A DNA stretch of 22,822 bases, taken from NCBI GenBank assembly GCA_964452575.1, contig CAYVMN010000050.1:1-22822 (forward strand), written 5' to 3'. The translations under genes were made by a program, and so were the position numbers. The stretch is from CAYVMN01 sp964452575. Its GTDB lineage: Bacteria > Desulfobacterota > DSM-4660 > Desulfatiglandales > Desulfatiglandaceae. A model generated the notes under the pieces. The model had not been told where the DNA came from. It saw only the letters and a program-made list of their open reading frames with translations, and ran no database searches. Below, in pieces: positions 16,951 to 22,822 of this stretch (within the stretch, counting starts at the first letter, position 1; every line of letters starts with the position of its first letter).

Positions 16951-16970
16951 ATTACAGTAATATGATCGAT
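16951..16970. promoter_or_regulatory. short palindrome upstream of the small ORF/deacetylase pair
   Basis: ATTACAGTAAT is a near-perfect 11-bp dyad about 30 bases upstream of ATG 16922, in an AT-rich stretch that could hold the promoter. It might be an operator, but one short dyad is weak evidence. Confidence 0.25.
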
Positions 16971-17017
16971 AAGGTCTGTCAATTTTATAGATGGCCAACG
17001 CCAAGATCATCAGTGGC

Positions 17018-17044
17018 GGGCGCGGCGGTTTTTTGCCGCGTCCC
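17018..17044. repeat. GC-rich imperfect hairpin (REP-like)
   Basis: GGGCGCGGC (17018-17026) pairs with GCCGCGTCCC (17035-17044) with one bulged T. The loop contains a T6 run. It lies between the 3' end of the 78-aa gene pair (17080) and the small ORF/deacetylase promoter. It could be a REP-type repeat or a terminator for the pair; no second copy is seen in this window. Confidence 0.45.
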
Positions 17045-17079
17045 TCTCCAGCGACCTGTTCGGCGTAATGAAACTCGCA

Positions 17080-17316
17080 TCAGGAGGCCCGAAGTAAGGA
17101 TTCTTCCACTAACTGGGGTACTTTGATAGGAGCAAAGTAGGAGGCGGGATATAGATAGTCCTCTCCACTCTCATCAATGACTCGGATATCACCATCGGCG
17201 GCCGCATCTTCATCTGGAATGACCCGATAAATCTTATGCAGCTCTAATGAGGCAGGATAGTTTTCGTTATTGATGCAAACCACAAATCCTGGTGGTGTTT
17301 TTTTTGATGTTTTCAT
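17080..17316 (-). CDS. small protein of unknown function, second of a coupled pair (78 aa)
   Basis: A 78-residue acidic protein with the order FVVCINNENYPASLELHKIYRV, then DEDAAADGDIRVIDESGEDYLYP, then SYFAPI. This pattern is one I recall from a small conserved hypothetical family in many bacteria. It has no signal peptide or membrane segment. Start is ATG 17316; its GGAG ribosome site lies inside the end of the upstream gene, 3 bases away, so the two are translationally coupled. The acidic character next to a basic partner resembles an antitoxin, but nothing in the sequence proves a toxin-antitoxin role. Confidence 0.75.
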   Translation of the reverse strand: MKTSKKTPPGFVVCINNENYPASLELHKIYRVIPDEDAAADGDIRVIDESGEDYLYPASYFAPIKVPQLVEESLLRAS

Positions 17317-17319
17317 AGC

Positions 17320-17556
17320 TTACTCCATATACCTTTTACGTTTTATTTCTTTTTTACCGACACCATGGGCTTCATACCAGTGAAGCTCAGCCAAACGAAT
17401 TCGTCCAGTACGAAGGCGGACACGAGCGATTCCCTTCATTTTTCGCCAGTTTCCAAAGCCATACATTTTCCTTAAGCGGTCCAGATCACGAATTGCTGGC
17501 CCTTTCGCAATAATTTCAATATTCTCAATCTCATCGATTATATCAAAATCTGTCAT
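17320..17556 (-). CDS. small basic protein of unknown function, first of a coupled pair (78 aa)
   Basis: A 78-residue protein with an N-terminal acidic helix (DFDIIDEIENIEIIAKG), a basic middle (RLRKMYGFGNWRKMKGIARVRL) and a conserved-looking end (LAELHWYEAHGVGKKEIKRKRY). I recall this as part of a widespread uncharacterised pair with the following gene. The size, basic charge and tight coupling (3 bases apart) fit a toxin-antitoxin module, and the WRKxKG segment is loosely RelE-like. That is inference only. ATG 17556 has little ribosome site. The pair lies just outside the left 59-bp direct repeat. Confidence 0.75.
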   Translation of the reverse strand: MTDFDIIDEIENIEIIAKGPAIRDLDRLRKMYGFGNWRKMKGIARVRLRTGRIRLAELHWYEAHGVGKKEIKRKRYME

Positions 17557-17610
17557 ATTGGACTATATCATTATGTACCACGGGACACGAGGGGTAAATC
17601 TTGAATTCTT

Positions 17611-17669
17611 GCCTATCATATATTGGGTTGAAGCCGTGAATGTTGGTAGCCAAGAAATCGGTGATTGAC
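17611..17669. repeat. 59-bp direct repeat, left copy
   Basis: Begins GCCTATCATATATTGGGTTG and ends with TTGAC. It matches 21632-21690 in the same orientation at 56 of 59 positions by eye, with the differences at one base near the middle and two near the end. The two copies bound about 4 kb of accessory sequence. No target-site or terminal inverted-repeat structure is obvious at this copy. Confidence 0.85.
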
Positions 17670-18290
17670 AATATTGTTGTGGGCATTTCGGCATTGGGTT
17701 GGACCAAGGTATTTTATTGATATTCAAGAATTATCTTACCAAAAGTAGGTGTTTTCAAGCCTTAAAGGCTCATTTTCATTTCCCAAAATGCCCCTGTAAG
17801 GAGCCGGGGGCTCCCGCAGTTCATAGCTCCCATCCCCTCCAATCACTTCAAGGCCTATCCCTTTGACCCCAAGCTTGTCCTTCGTGGCCGTCACAAATGC
17901 CGCACTCCCCACCCCGGTTAAATAGAGCAACCAGACTTAACGGGGCAGGCCGCGACACTCTCCGTCCATTTTCTTCCCCGGAAGTGTAATGAATAGTGAC
18001 GCCGGTTCTTAACTTGATGGAAGAGGGCATCCTTTTGCCTTTATATCCTCCAGGACCTCCTCCAGTCGCTCCGGACAGTAGTTGCTATCGATCTCGCATC
18101 TGAATAGCTAGATTCTTTCAATCCTCCTAACCATGATATGGAGGAGAGCACCAGCAGTGTCGACTCGAGATCTTCCGGGCATCTTTCATCATTACGATTC
18201 CAAACCTTTCCCCTTTTACCATCCCATTTTTTTCTCGACATGAGTAATATAGGATGTCCGCTTTCACATATTGTTATACCAAGAAATGCC
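17670..18290. other. gene-poor stretch with degenerate minus-strand frames
   Basis: Only short frames occur on the minus strand, for example one of 64 codons (17736-17930) ending ENTYFW and one of 107 codons (18041-18364). They overlap each other in different frames, lack ribosome sites and resemble no family I know. A short segment NYCPERLEEVLEDIKAKG in a third frame looks coding-like, suggesting an old decayed gene. No confident gene can be named. Confidence 0.45.
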
Positions 18291-18569
18291 CTACTCTTTG
18301 CTCTTTTCAAGAATTTCCGAGTTTTCAACGCCCTTAAGTGCAGCCAGACAACTATTGAGAGCATCTTCTAACGACTTTCCTGTGGTTCTGAACTCTTCTT
18401 TAGCAGGGCTTAATGGGAGTGGCAAATCTACTGGCAAAGCGTAAAATAAACCACCTTCTTTGGCGTTCAAGTGCTCATATACATCTATCCATACAATATC
18501 TTTACCGTTCCTCTCCCTCCTAAATCTGTGAACCTTAAACAATTGATCGTTTTCACTAACGTTCAACAT
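18291..18569 (-). CDS. small protein of unknown function (92 aa)
   Basis: The 92-residue protein from ATG 18569 (GGAG about 7 bases upstream) reads as a compact mixed alpha/beta protein with FKVHRFRRERNGKDIVWIDVY, then GGLFYALPVDLPLP, and a C-terminal helix around LEDALNSCLAALKG. A longer frame start at 18686 would run into the GC-rich hairpins and is unlikely. No domain is recognised. It looks like an isolated accessory gene within the repeat-bounded island. Confidence 0.55.
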   Translation of the reverse strand: MLNVSENDQLFKVHRFRRERNGKDIVWIDVYEHLNAKEGGLFYALPVDLPLPLSPAKEEFRTTGKSLEDALNSCLAALKGVENSEILEKSKE

Positions 18570-18611
18570 TTTGTACTCCGTTTTTATTGCTATAACGCCC
18601 CGGATGAACTC

Positions 18612-18649
18612 CTCCGGTGAGGACGCCGTCTGCGGCGGCCTTACCGGAG
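18612..18649. repeat. GC-rich 17-bp imperfect hairpin upstream of the intron
   Basis: CTCCGGTGAGGACGCCG is the near-inverse of CGGCGGCCTTACCGGAG, with two mismatches and a short loop. Together with a second hairpin at 18674-18702 (CCCGGCAT / ATGCCGGG) it forms a double-hairpin tract ending 2 bases before the intron-like GTGTG. Could be exon, terminator or integration target; not decidable here. Confidence 0.5.
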
Positions 18650-18704
18650 TCGCGTTCGATCCGGTTGTGTACGCCCGGCATGTCAAAGATCCCGATGCCG
18701 GGGA

Positions 18705-19030
18705 GTGTGAACTTATGGGGTGAAAGTCCCCTGTACGTGAATCCTGTTAATGTGTTGGACATATTAACAAAAGTACTACCCGAAAGCAAGTCGAAGATCC
18801 CGAGCTGGTCTCGGGGGGCGGCACCGGGAGGGACCGTCTGAAGGAAGCCCAAGTGCAAAGCTATGAGCCGACGAATCGCTGGTGGGCTCAAGGATCAGGG
18901 GCTTCTATCTGTCAAAGAACTGTAGGTTCACCCTGTTGAAAAGGTTCGCTAGTCTCTGTGAACCGCCCCGTGCGGACCCGCATGCGGGGTGGTGTGGGGG
19001 CTGGGGGACTAAAACCCCCGGCTACCCGAT
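18705..19030 (+). mobile_element. ORF-less group II intron remnant
   Basis: Sequence hallmarks of a bacterial group II intron are present in order: a GTGTG start, GGGGTGAAAGTCCCC (18717-18731), the domain I stretch GAAAGCAAGTCGAAGATCC and later GTGCAAAGCTATGAG. A domain V-like hairpin follows, GAACCGCCCCG ... CGGGGTGGTGTG at about 18959-18993. A domain VI stem CTGGGGG/CCCCCGG leads into the branch-point-like CTACCCGAT at the 3' end. The element is only about 326 bases, with no room for the usual 1.2-1.5 kb reverse transcriptase/maturase ORF in domain IV. It would therefore need a maturase in trans if active at all. A stem-loop immediately upstream resembles the hairpin targets known for group IIC introns, but the class assignment is uncertain. 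Confidence 0.8.
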
Positions 19031-19179
19031 TGGGCTATAAAGCATAGCTAAAAAGCCTAATCGTCAAATTAACAAATTAGCCGATGTCTTTCCACGAAAG
19101 CATAAAAGTATAGGCGTCCCCATTTCCGCATATATGCCTGTCATATGACCTCTCTATTTTTACTTCCTAACAACATGCT
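19031..19179. other. non-coding stretch between intron and methyltransferase hairpin
   Basis: AT-rich sequence with no convincing gene on either strand; it would be the 3' exon side of the intron remnant. Nothing else is recognised. Confidence 0.4.
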
Positions 19180-19228
19180 CTCCTGCCGGGGATCGCGGAG
19201 CGAAGCGGCGCGATTCTCCGGTCAGGAG
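19180..19228 (-). terminator. long imperfect hairpin after the methyltransferase gene
   Basis: CTCCTG at 19180-19185 pairs with CAGGAG at 19223-19228. Inside it, CCGGGGATCGCG pairs with CGCGATTCTCCGG, topped by a GC-GAA-GC loop. It lies 24 bases past the stop of the methyltransferase on the same strand, so terminator or 3' end processing is likely. No U-run follows. A GTTAGG just beyond recalls an integron core site, but the partner site is missing. Confidence 0.5.
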
Positions 19229-19251
19229 CAGCAACTGGGTGTGCTGGCCAT

Positions 19252-20157
19252 CTAGTTCTTGACGAATAGGTAGCAACCGATCCCAAATCCCATGCCTGCG
19301 ACCCGTTCGAGTCTTTTCTCTCCGATTGGTTGTGCACTGATGGCCTCAGCGACGTAGTTCTTGAAGCCCTCATCAACGCCTCTGACCTGAAGCAGCCTTG
19401 AGCCATCAGTTGGATCATAACACGTGACGCAGTAACGATCTGGGATGCCACTCTCTACTGTAACAGACATCGCAAAATCCCCTTCGGAGTACTCCTTCTT
19501 CCTGTCGGTTGACAGTATTTTGGCACAGAGCGTTCTTAGTCTCTCAGCCATCAATTGGCCAGCACTGACATCGTAAGGTCCCTGTGAGACTGAGAAGAAT
19601 ATTATTTCATTGGGGAGCAGCATTCGTTTGAGGTCCAGCAGGAAAGGTGCCATGCCCATGTCAAGTGAACACAGTGTATTCCCGAGCATACTTAGGAAGA
19701 GAGGGACGCCAAGATACGATCTAACGTGTCTGAACACACAGTCCAAACCACGCTCAATATCAGCTACTATGCCAAAAGGCACTTCAGTGACTCTTGATAG
19801 CCTAGAAACCGACGTCTCAAGCAGATGCTTACTTATATCAACAGGTATGTATCCTGCCATTTTCGTGTGCTTCGAAAGCAGCTTGACGAGATCAAGATCT
19901 ACTCTCCCATCACCACAGCCGAACGACAGAAAGGCAACCTCAGTTGGCGGTTCTGCCGCCATGGCCTCTTTAATCAGTTCCTCATACATGCCTGAAACAG
20001 GATCCGCTCTGCATTCAGAGTCGGGATACTCGGGTGCGGCGGAAAGAGACAACCAACTGGCCACATGATCCTCTGACCAGTACAAAGATCGGTGACATGT
20101 GTCACCGCAGAATGGATAGCAATCTAAAAGATTGTGCTCCACCACTATTTCACTCAT
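19252..20157 (-). CDS. SAM-dependent methyltransferase, EgtD-like (Methyltransf_33 type)
   Basis: A 301-residue enzyme with the SAM motif LSFGCGDGRVDLDL (77-90), the family-typical YIPVDISKHLL (103-113) and LGNTLCSLD (158-166). These resemble the histidine-specific methyltransferase family (EgtD). The N terminus has an unusual CYPFCGDTCH (13-22), a Cys-x3-Cys-x3-Cys-His cluster that could bind metal or be redox active. The methyl acceptor is unknown. ATG 20157 overlaps the stop of the membrane protein gene by four bases, so the two are made together. The pair lies inside the repeat-bounded island, with no ergothioneine partner gene in sight. Confidence 0.75.
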   Translation of the reverse strand: MSEIVVEHNLLDCYPFCGDTCHRSLYWSEDHVASWLSLSAAPEYPDSECRADPVSGMYEELIKEAMAAEPPTEVAFLSFGCGDGRVDLDLVKLLSKHTKMAGYIPVDISKHLLETSVSRLSRVTEVPFGIVADIERGLDCVFRHVRSYLGVPLFLSMLGNTLCSLDMGMAPFLLDLKRMLLPNEIIFFSVSQGPYDVSAGQLMAERLRTLCAKILSTDRKKEYSEGDFAMSVTVESGIPDRYCVTCYDPTDGSRLLQVRGVDEGFKNYVAEAISAQPIGEKRLERVAGMGFGIGCYLFVKN

Positions 20158-20660
20158 TGTTCGTTCCTCTTCAGTTTCAGTGTGGATGCGCCAATGACGT
20201 TCCTGTCTCCGCTGTAACCAACGACTTGCCCTTCTAGCTGATCACCATCAGTGTTCAGAATGAGAAGAAGGGTACCGAAGTATGCCTTCGATGGGTCTTT
20301 TGATCTGTAGTCCAGCTTGAGGAATCTGTTCTCAAGAAAACCTCCGTCAACAAGGAAAGTTCCTTCACGCTTCGGCGGGCCATCCAAACGGGCATAGTAC
20401 TCACCGCTAACTTTCCTTTCAGACACCTCAAGCGTCAACCTTGCATAGATCGGCACTGGAGTAGCCCCAAGTCCGATATACTGCGTCTCGATACCTTCCC
20501 AAGTACCCATTAGGGCTGCTCGCCGCTCAGACGGCTGATGGACGTACTTCCGCGTTTGAGCGTATTGTGTGAGAGAAAACGTCAGCAGTGTAGCACTGAT
20601 TGTCGCCACAGCCCCAATAAGGGCTGCAACTATCGTCGCGTTAGGTTTTCGCTGGGTCAC
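20154..20660 (-). CDS. membrane-anchored beta-rich protein, partner of the methyltransferase
   Basis: A 168-residue protein with one N-terminal membrane segment (about residues 9-31, ATIVAALIGAVATISATLL) followed by a soluble domain. That domain alternates short strands: GTWEGIETQYIGLG, YARLTLEVSERKVSGEYYA, EGTFLVDGGF, YFGTLLLILNTDGDQLEGQVVG. The pattern resembles lipocalin-like or calycin beta-barrels that begin with GTW, but no family is assigned. It precedes and overlaps the methyltransferase (ATGA-type, 4 bases). The domain may face the cytoplasm or the periplasm. Function unknown. Confidence 0.7.
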   Translation of the reverse strand: MTQRKPNATIVAALIGAVATISATLLTFSLTQYAQTRKYVHQPSERRAALMGTWEGIETQYIGLGATPVPIYARLTLEVSERKVSGEYYARLDGPPKREGTFLVDGGFLENRFLKLDYRSKDPSKAYFGTLLLILNTDGDQLEGQVVGYSGDRNVIGASTLKLKRNEQ

Positions 20661-20707
20661 GTCGTCCTCCGGAAGAGGTGTTTTCTTCTCTAGCTAGATT
20701 TGTCCAA

Positions 20708-20726
20708 CAGACTTTGTAGTAGTCTG
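20708..20726. promoter_or_regulatory. small stem-loop upstream of the methyltransferase operon
   Basis: CAGACT (20708-20713) pairs with AGTCTG (20721-20726) around a 7-base loop. It lies between the 3' end of the low-GC gene and the start of the membrane protein gene on the same strand. It may be a weak terminator or operator; no U-run is seen. Confidence 0.3.
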
Positions 20727-20787
20727 CACAACGAGGAAATCAGCGAGGCGGTTTATCGCATCCAATGGATTTGATTGTTATCCCGTT

Positions 20788-21414
20788 TCATTTAGATGAA
20801 TATAGTTTTACAATTTCATCTATTATCTTATCCCTGCTCTCTCTTAATCTATTTAGCTTAGTTCTACTTTCCTTCAATATTTGTTTTGTTTCTCCACCAG
20901 GACGCTGTTTTTTTCTGCACAACATGTCCCATAGGGGAGACAGAATTCGCATACTTTCATCTATATTTTGGCCATATTCCGTTAAATGCCTTTTTAAAGT
21001 ATCCAGTTTATCTCTTTTGATAAGAAAATTCGCATCAGTGTATTTGTAAAGACTCCAATACCACCACCAAGCCAAATCATCAAATTTTAAGTATCTTTCA
21101 TTAACACTTACTCGCAGTTTTTCTTTTTCTTTATTGAACCTTTCAACTTCAAATTTTATATCTGGATCGTCTCTGAAATCTTTATAAAATATTTCTAGCA
21201 TGGTTTGAATATTATTAAGTTGACTGTTAATTCTTTCATTATTTTTAATAAACTTACCTATTGCCTTAACTTTCTCCTCCCTTATAATTCTTTTTCTTAC
21301 ATTAGAGTCTTGAATTTTTGGAATCACTAAATATGATACAAGCCACGCAATTGTCATTAATATGATACCAGCGATAAGAGTATGATTTAAGAAGTTTAAT
21401 ATTCTTTGAAGCAT
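20788..21414 (-). CDS. low-GC membrane-anchored coiled-coil protein of unknown function
   Basis: A 208-residue protein from ATG 21414, chosen for its GGGAGG ribosome site 8 bases upstream; an in-frame start at 21453 has none. One membrane segment near the N terminus (TLIAGIILMTIAWLVSYLVI, about residues 12-31) is followed by a long charged helical region rich in K, E, R and N (likely coiled coil), a Trp-rich patch LAWWWYWSLYKY near the middle, and a basic C-terminal helix. Base composition is strikingly AT-rich compared with neighbours, indicating recent acquisition. No homologous family is recognised. Confidence 0.7.
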   Translation of the reverse strand: MLQRILNFLNHTLIAGIILMTIAWLVSYLVIPKIQDSNVRKRIIREEKVKAIGKFIKNNERINSQLNNIQTMLEIFYKDFRDDPDIKFEVERFNKEKEKLRVSVNERYLKFDDLAWWWYWSLYKYTDANFLIKRDKLDTLKRHLTEYGQNIDESMRILSPLWDMLCRKKQRPGGETKQILKESRTKLNRLRESRDKIIDEIVKLYSSK

Positions 21415-21466
21415 ATTTAATTTCCTCCCATAGCCATTGTATTTTATATTCATCTAATCAGGATAA

Positions 21467-21607
21467 CGGGGCGAGCTGAGCAGAATCTGTATAAAGCCAG
21501 GATGCCGAAGGCACCACTGGCTGTTATGCAGATTCCTGCTCCAGCGATTGATAGGCGGAGCGCGAGCGACGACTGTCAGTCGCTGAAGCGAAGCTCAGCT
21601 CGCCCCG
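21467..21607. other. multi-helix structured element with a 15-bp perfect closing stem
   Basis: CGGGGCGAGCTGAGC (21467-21481) is exactly inverted at 21593-21607. Inside, hairpin A pairs 21483-21500 with 21517-21535 (one mismatch and one bulge) and is topped by TGCC-GAA-GGCA. Hairpin B pairs AGCGAC (21565-21570) with GTCGCT (21579-21584). A three-way junction of about 140 bases is predicted by eye. Candidates are a structured RNA, a MITE-like mobile element, or an integron attC-like site (ATAAC outside the left arm and GATAGGC at the right, one base from GTTRRRY). No protein is encoded. Confidence 0.7.
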
Positions 21608-21638
21608 ATAGGCGCGACCGCGCGCGGTCGCGCCTATC
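21607..21638. repeat. perfect 32-bp palindrome
   Basis: GATAGGCGCGACCGCG is followed immediately by its exact inverse, with no spacer. The palindrome starts at the last base of the structured element and its right end (GCCTATC) is the beginning of the right 59-bp direct repeat. Such a spacer-free GC-rich palindrome can extrude as a cruciform and is hard to replicate. Confidence 0.9.
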
Positions 21639-21690
21639 ATATATTGGGTTGAAGCCGTGAATATTGGTAGCCAAGAAATCGGTCGTTGAC
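21632..21690. repeat. 59-bp direct repeat, right copy
   Basis: Same orientation and almost the same sequence as 17611-17669. Its first seven bases are shared with the palindrome, whereas the left copy lacks the palindrome and structured element. This asymmetry suggests the palindrome-bearing element inserted next to, or created, this copy. Confidence 0.85.
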
Positions 21691-22086
21691 TCAAAGGGCT
21701 CAAGTGTTCCCTTTGTTGATCTACGTTTCGGGTTTCAGCTGTACGTCACTGGTTGAAGTGGGGAAGGGAACGACGGATTTCTCATGAAGGTTTTTCTCCC
21801 AACAGGACAGAAAGTTCCTGTCAGGAGTTAGGTAGGCCCATTTTGAGGTGGTACTCCATGGGGAAATGATGAAACATAGGCTTAAGGCGCAAGGTTTAAG
21901 GTTTCTGGATCAATTGTATTTGATCTTAGTTAAAACAAAGAGAAAGTCAATAAGAATTTGCTGTGGTAATGGCGAAGATAAATTTCTGTTGTTTATTCTT
22001 ATGCCTCACACCCGCTTCGCTAGAGGCACAGCCTCCGGCCCGTAGGGCCTCCCGCCCAGAGGGAGATCACAGAGAGAGGTACGTTC
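21691..22086. other. intergenic stretch without a confident gene
   Basis: No frame has both a ribosome site and a recognisable product. A 65-codon plus-strand frame at 21848-22045 starts with GTG and looks random. A short GC hairpin (GGCCC-GTA-GGGCC near 22037-22050) lies near the right end. Possible remnant sequence, unidentified. Confidence 0.45.
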
Positions 22087-22121
22087 TTTGCCTGATTTTT
22101 TGAGAGGAAAAATCAGGCAAA
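22087..22121 (-). terminator. 14-bp perfect stem-loop downstream of the second acyl-CoA synthetase
   Basis: TTTGCCTGATTTTT (22087-22100) is exactly inverted at 22108-22121 around a 7-base loop. It lies 26 bases beyond the stop of the leftward ligase gene. The A/T runs flanking the loop on both strands suit a (possibly bidirectional) intrinsic terminator, though no separate U-run follows the stem. Confidence 0.65.
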
Positions 22122-22146
22122 ACAATCAACCTCCGGTTTGAAGGGT

Positions 22147-22821
22147 TCAATTTTTCTGGTTGTGCCTTTCTGAATCGGATGCTTGACGATTCCAGTACTT
22201 CGCCCGGATCTCCTTTTTGAGGATTTTCCCCTGAGGGCTCTTGGGCAGCGATTTCACGAACTCAACTGATTTGGGCGCCTTGTAGGAGGCCATTCGTTCT
22301 CTGCAGAAGGCAATGATCTCGTCCTCAGCGGCAGAAGCCCCTTGTCTCAGAATGATTTCTGCATGTACGCGCTCCACCCACACAGGATCAGGTATTCCTA
22401 TAACGGCGGCCTCGGCGACATCAGGGTGCCTGTATAAGATCTCTTCAACCTCTCGTGGGGACACATTTTCACCGCCGGTTATGATCATGTCCTTTTTCCT
22501 ATCCACGATATAGATATATCCTTTTTGATCATAAAATCCCATGTCGCCGGTATGGAGCCACCCATCTCGGATCGCGTCTGATGTCTCATCAGGCCTCTTC
22601 CAGTATTCAACCATGATGGAATCGCTCTGAACGATGATCTCACCCGCAATACCCGGTTCAACATCGTTATCCTTTTCATCGACTATCCGAACATGGACGC
22701 CGATGCTCGGCTGTCCGCACGAACTCAGGACCTCTTGCTCGTCTAAAGGTTTGTGTAAGACATCATGGGCCTTTTTTGGTAAAAAGGCGACCTGCGGCCC
22801 TGACTCAGTCTGTCCATAGCC
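22147..22821 (-). CDS. AMP-forming acyl-CoA synthetase, C-terminal part (cut by window edge)
   Basis: The visible 224 residues are the C-terminal part of an ANL-superfamily ligase. They start at the GYGQTESGP motif (A5) at the very edge, then GEIIVQSDSIMVEYWKRP, GWLHTGDMGF (A7), the hinge VDRKKDMIITGGENVSPREVE (A8), and the C-terminal PKSPQGKILKKE with the catalytic Lys. All key residues are present, and the motifs are closer to consensus than in the ligase at 377. The N-terminal half lies outside the window. The end is set by the TAA at 22147, followed by a strong stem-loop. Acid substrate unknown; fatty or aromatic acids are typical. Confidence 0.92.
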   Translation of the reverse strand, partial: GYGQTESGPQVAFLPKKAHDVLHKPLDEQEVLSSCGQPSIGVHVRIVDEKDNDVEPGIAGEIIVQSDSIMVEYWKRPDETSDAIRDGWLHTGDMGFYDQKGYIYIVDRKKDMIITGGENVSPREVEEILYRHPDVAEAAVIGIPDPVWVERVHAEIILRQGASAAEDEIIAFCRERMASYKAPKSVEFVKSLPKSPQGKILKKEIRAKYWNRQASDSERHNQKN

Positions 22822-22822
22822 C

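Noticed and set aside
18041..18364. 107-codon minus-strand frame as a gene
   Set aside because: No ribosome site, overlaps the better-supported 92-aa gene in another frame, and no family resemblance.
15751..19120. GGGGACGCC near 15751 and its inverse GGCGTCCCC near 19112 as possible transposon ends
   Set aside because: Nine bases only, and the flanking sequences do not continue the match; no transposase lies between.
19150..19250. Integron attC site after the methyltransferase
   Set aside because: A hairpin and a GTTAGG are present but the opposite core site (RYYYAAC) is missing and no integrase is in the window; terminator-like hairpin preferred.
21848..22045. 65-codon plus-strand frame
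   Set aside because: GTG start without ribosome site, composition like non-coding DNA, no recognisable domain.
1..22822. CRISPR array, tRNA or rRNA genes
   Set aside because: No regularly spaced repeats and no tRNA or rRNA signatures were seen on reading both strands.

Overview
The window looks like a contig piece from an uncultured anaerobic bacterium, most likely a deltaproteobacterium (Desulfobacterota). The basis is the mix of acyl-CoA ligases, a HyuA/HyuB cluster, a DUF5752-TreT-OtsB-OtsA trehalose operon and degenerate TTTGGAATTTGG-type intergenic repeats. This is judged from gene content only; no rRNA or tRNA is present to fix the taxonomy.

Layout. (1) Positions 1-376 hold a low-complexity TTTGG repeat tract and possibly the start of a leftward gene. 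(2) 377-7627 is a tight plus-strand catabolic operon: AMP-forming acyl-CoA synthetase, HisC-like PLP aminotransferase, hydantoinase/oxoprolinase subunits A and B, and a maleate-isomerase/Asp-Glu-racemase family enzyme. (3) 7676-8890 (minus) holds a small unknown protein and a wrecked groEL that lacks its N-terminal ~105 codons and ~175 internal codons. (4) 9065-10490 (plus) has an inverted-repeat promoter region, a doubtful small ORF and a radical SAM/SPASM protein. (5) 10638-15141 (minus) is a trehalose operon with two routes: DUF5752, TreT, OtsB, OtsA. (6) 15271-16922 is a decay zone: an enoyl-CoA hydratase pseudogene, a polysaccharide deacetylase with an in-frame TAA, and a small coupled ORF with a homopolymer frameshift. 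(7) 17080-17556 (minus) is a translationally coupled pair of 78-residue proteins of toxin-antitoxin size. (8) 17611-21690 is an accessory island bounded by two near-identical 59-bp direct repeats. It contains a 92-aa unknown protein, an ORF-less group II intron remnant, an EgtD-like methyltransferase overlapping a membrane-anchored beta-rich protein, a low-GC membrane/coiled-coil protein, a multi-helix structured element with a 15-bp closing stem, and a perfect 32-bp palindrome. (9) 22147-22822 (minus) is the C-terminal part of a second acyl-CoA synthetase running off the edge.

How it works together. The plus-strand operon plausibly opens or carboxylates a cyclic amide or ketone substrate, processes the product by racemisation/isomerisation and transamination, and activates an acid as its CoA thioester. 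The trehalose operon makes the compatible solute both from NDP-glucose plus glucose (TreT) and via trehalose-6-phosphate (OtsA/OtsB). The right half is accessory DNA with several broken genes and unexplained inverted and direct repeats. The most interesting unexplained items are the structured element plus palindrome and direct repeats, the methyltransferase-membrane protein pair, the mini group II intron and the doubly deleted groEL.
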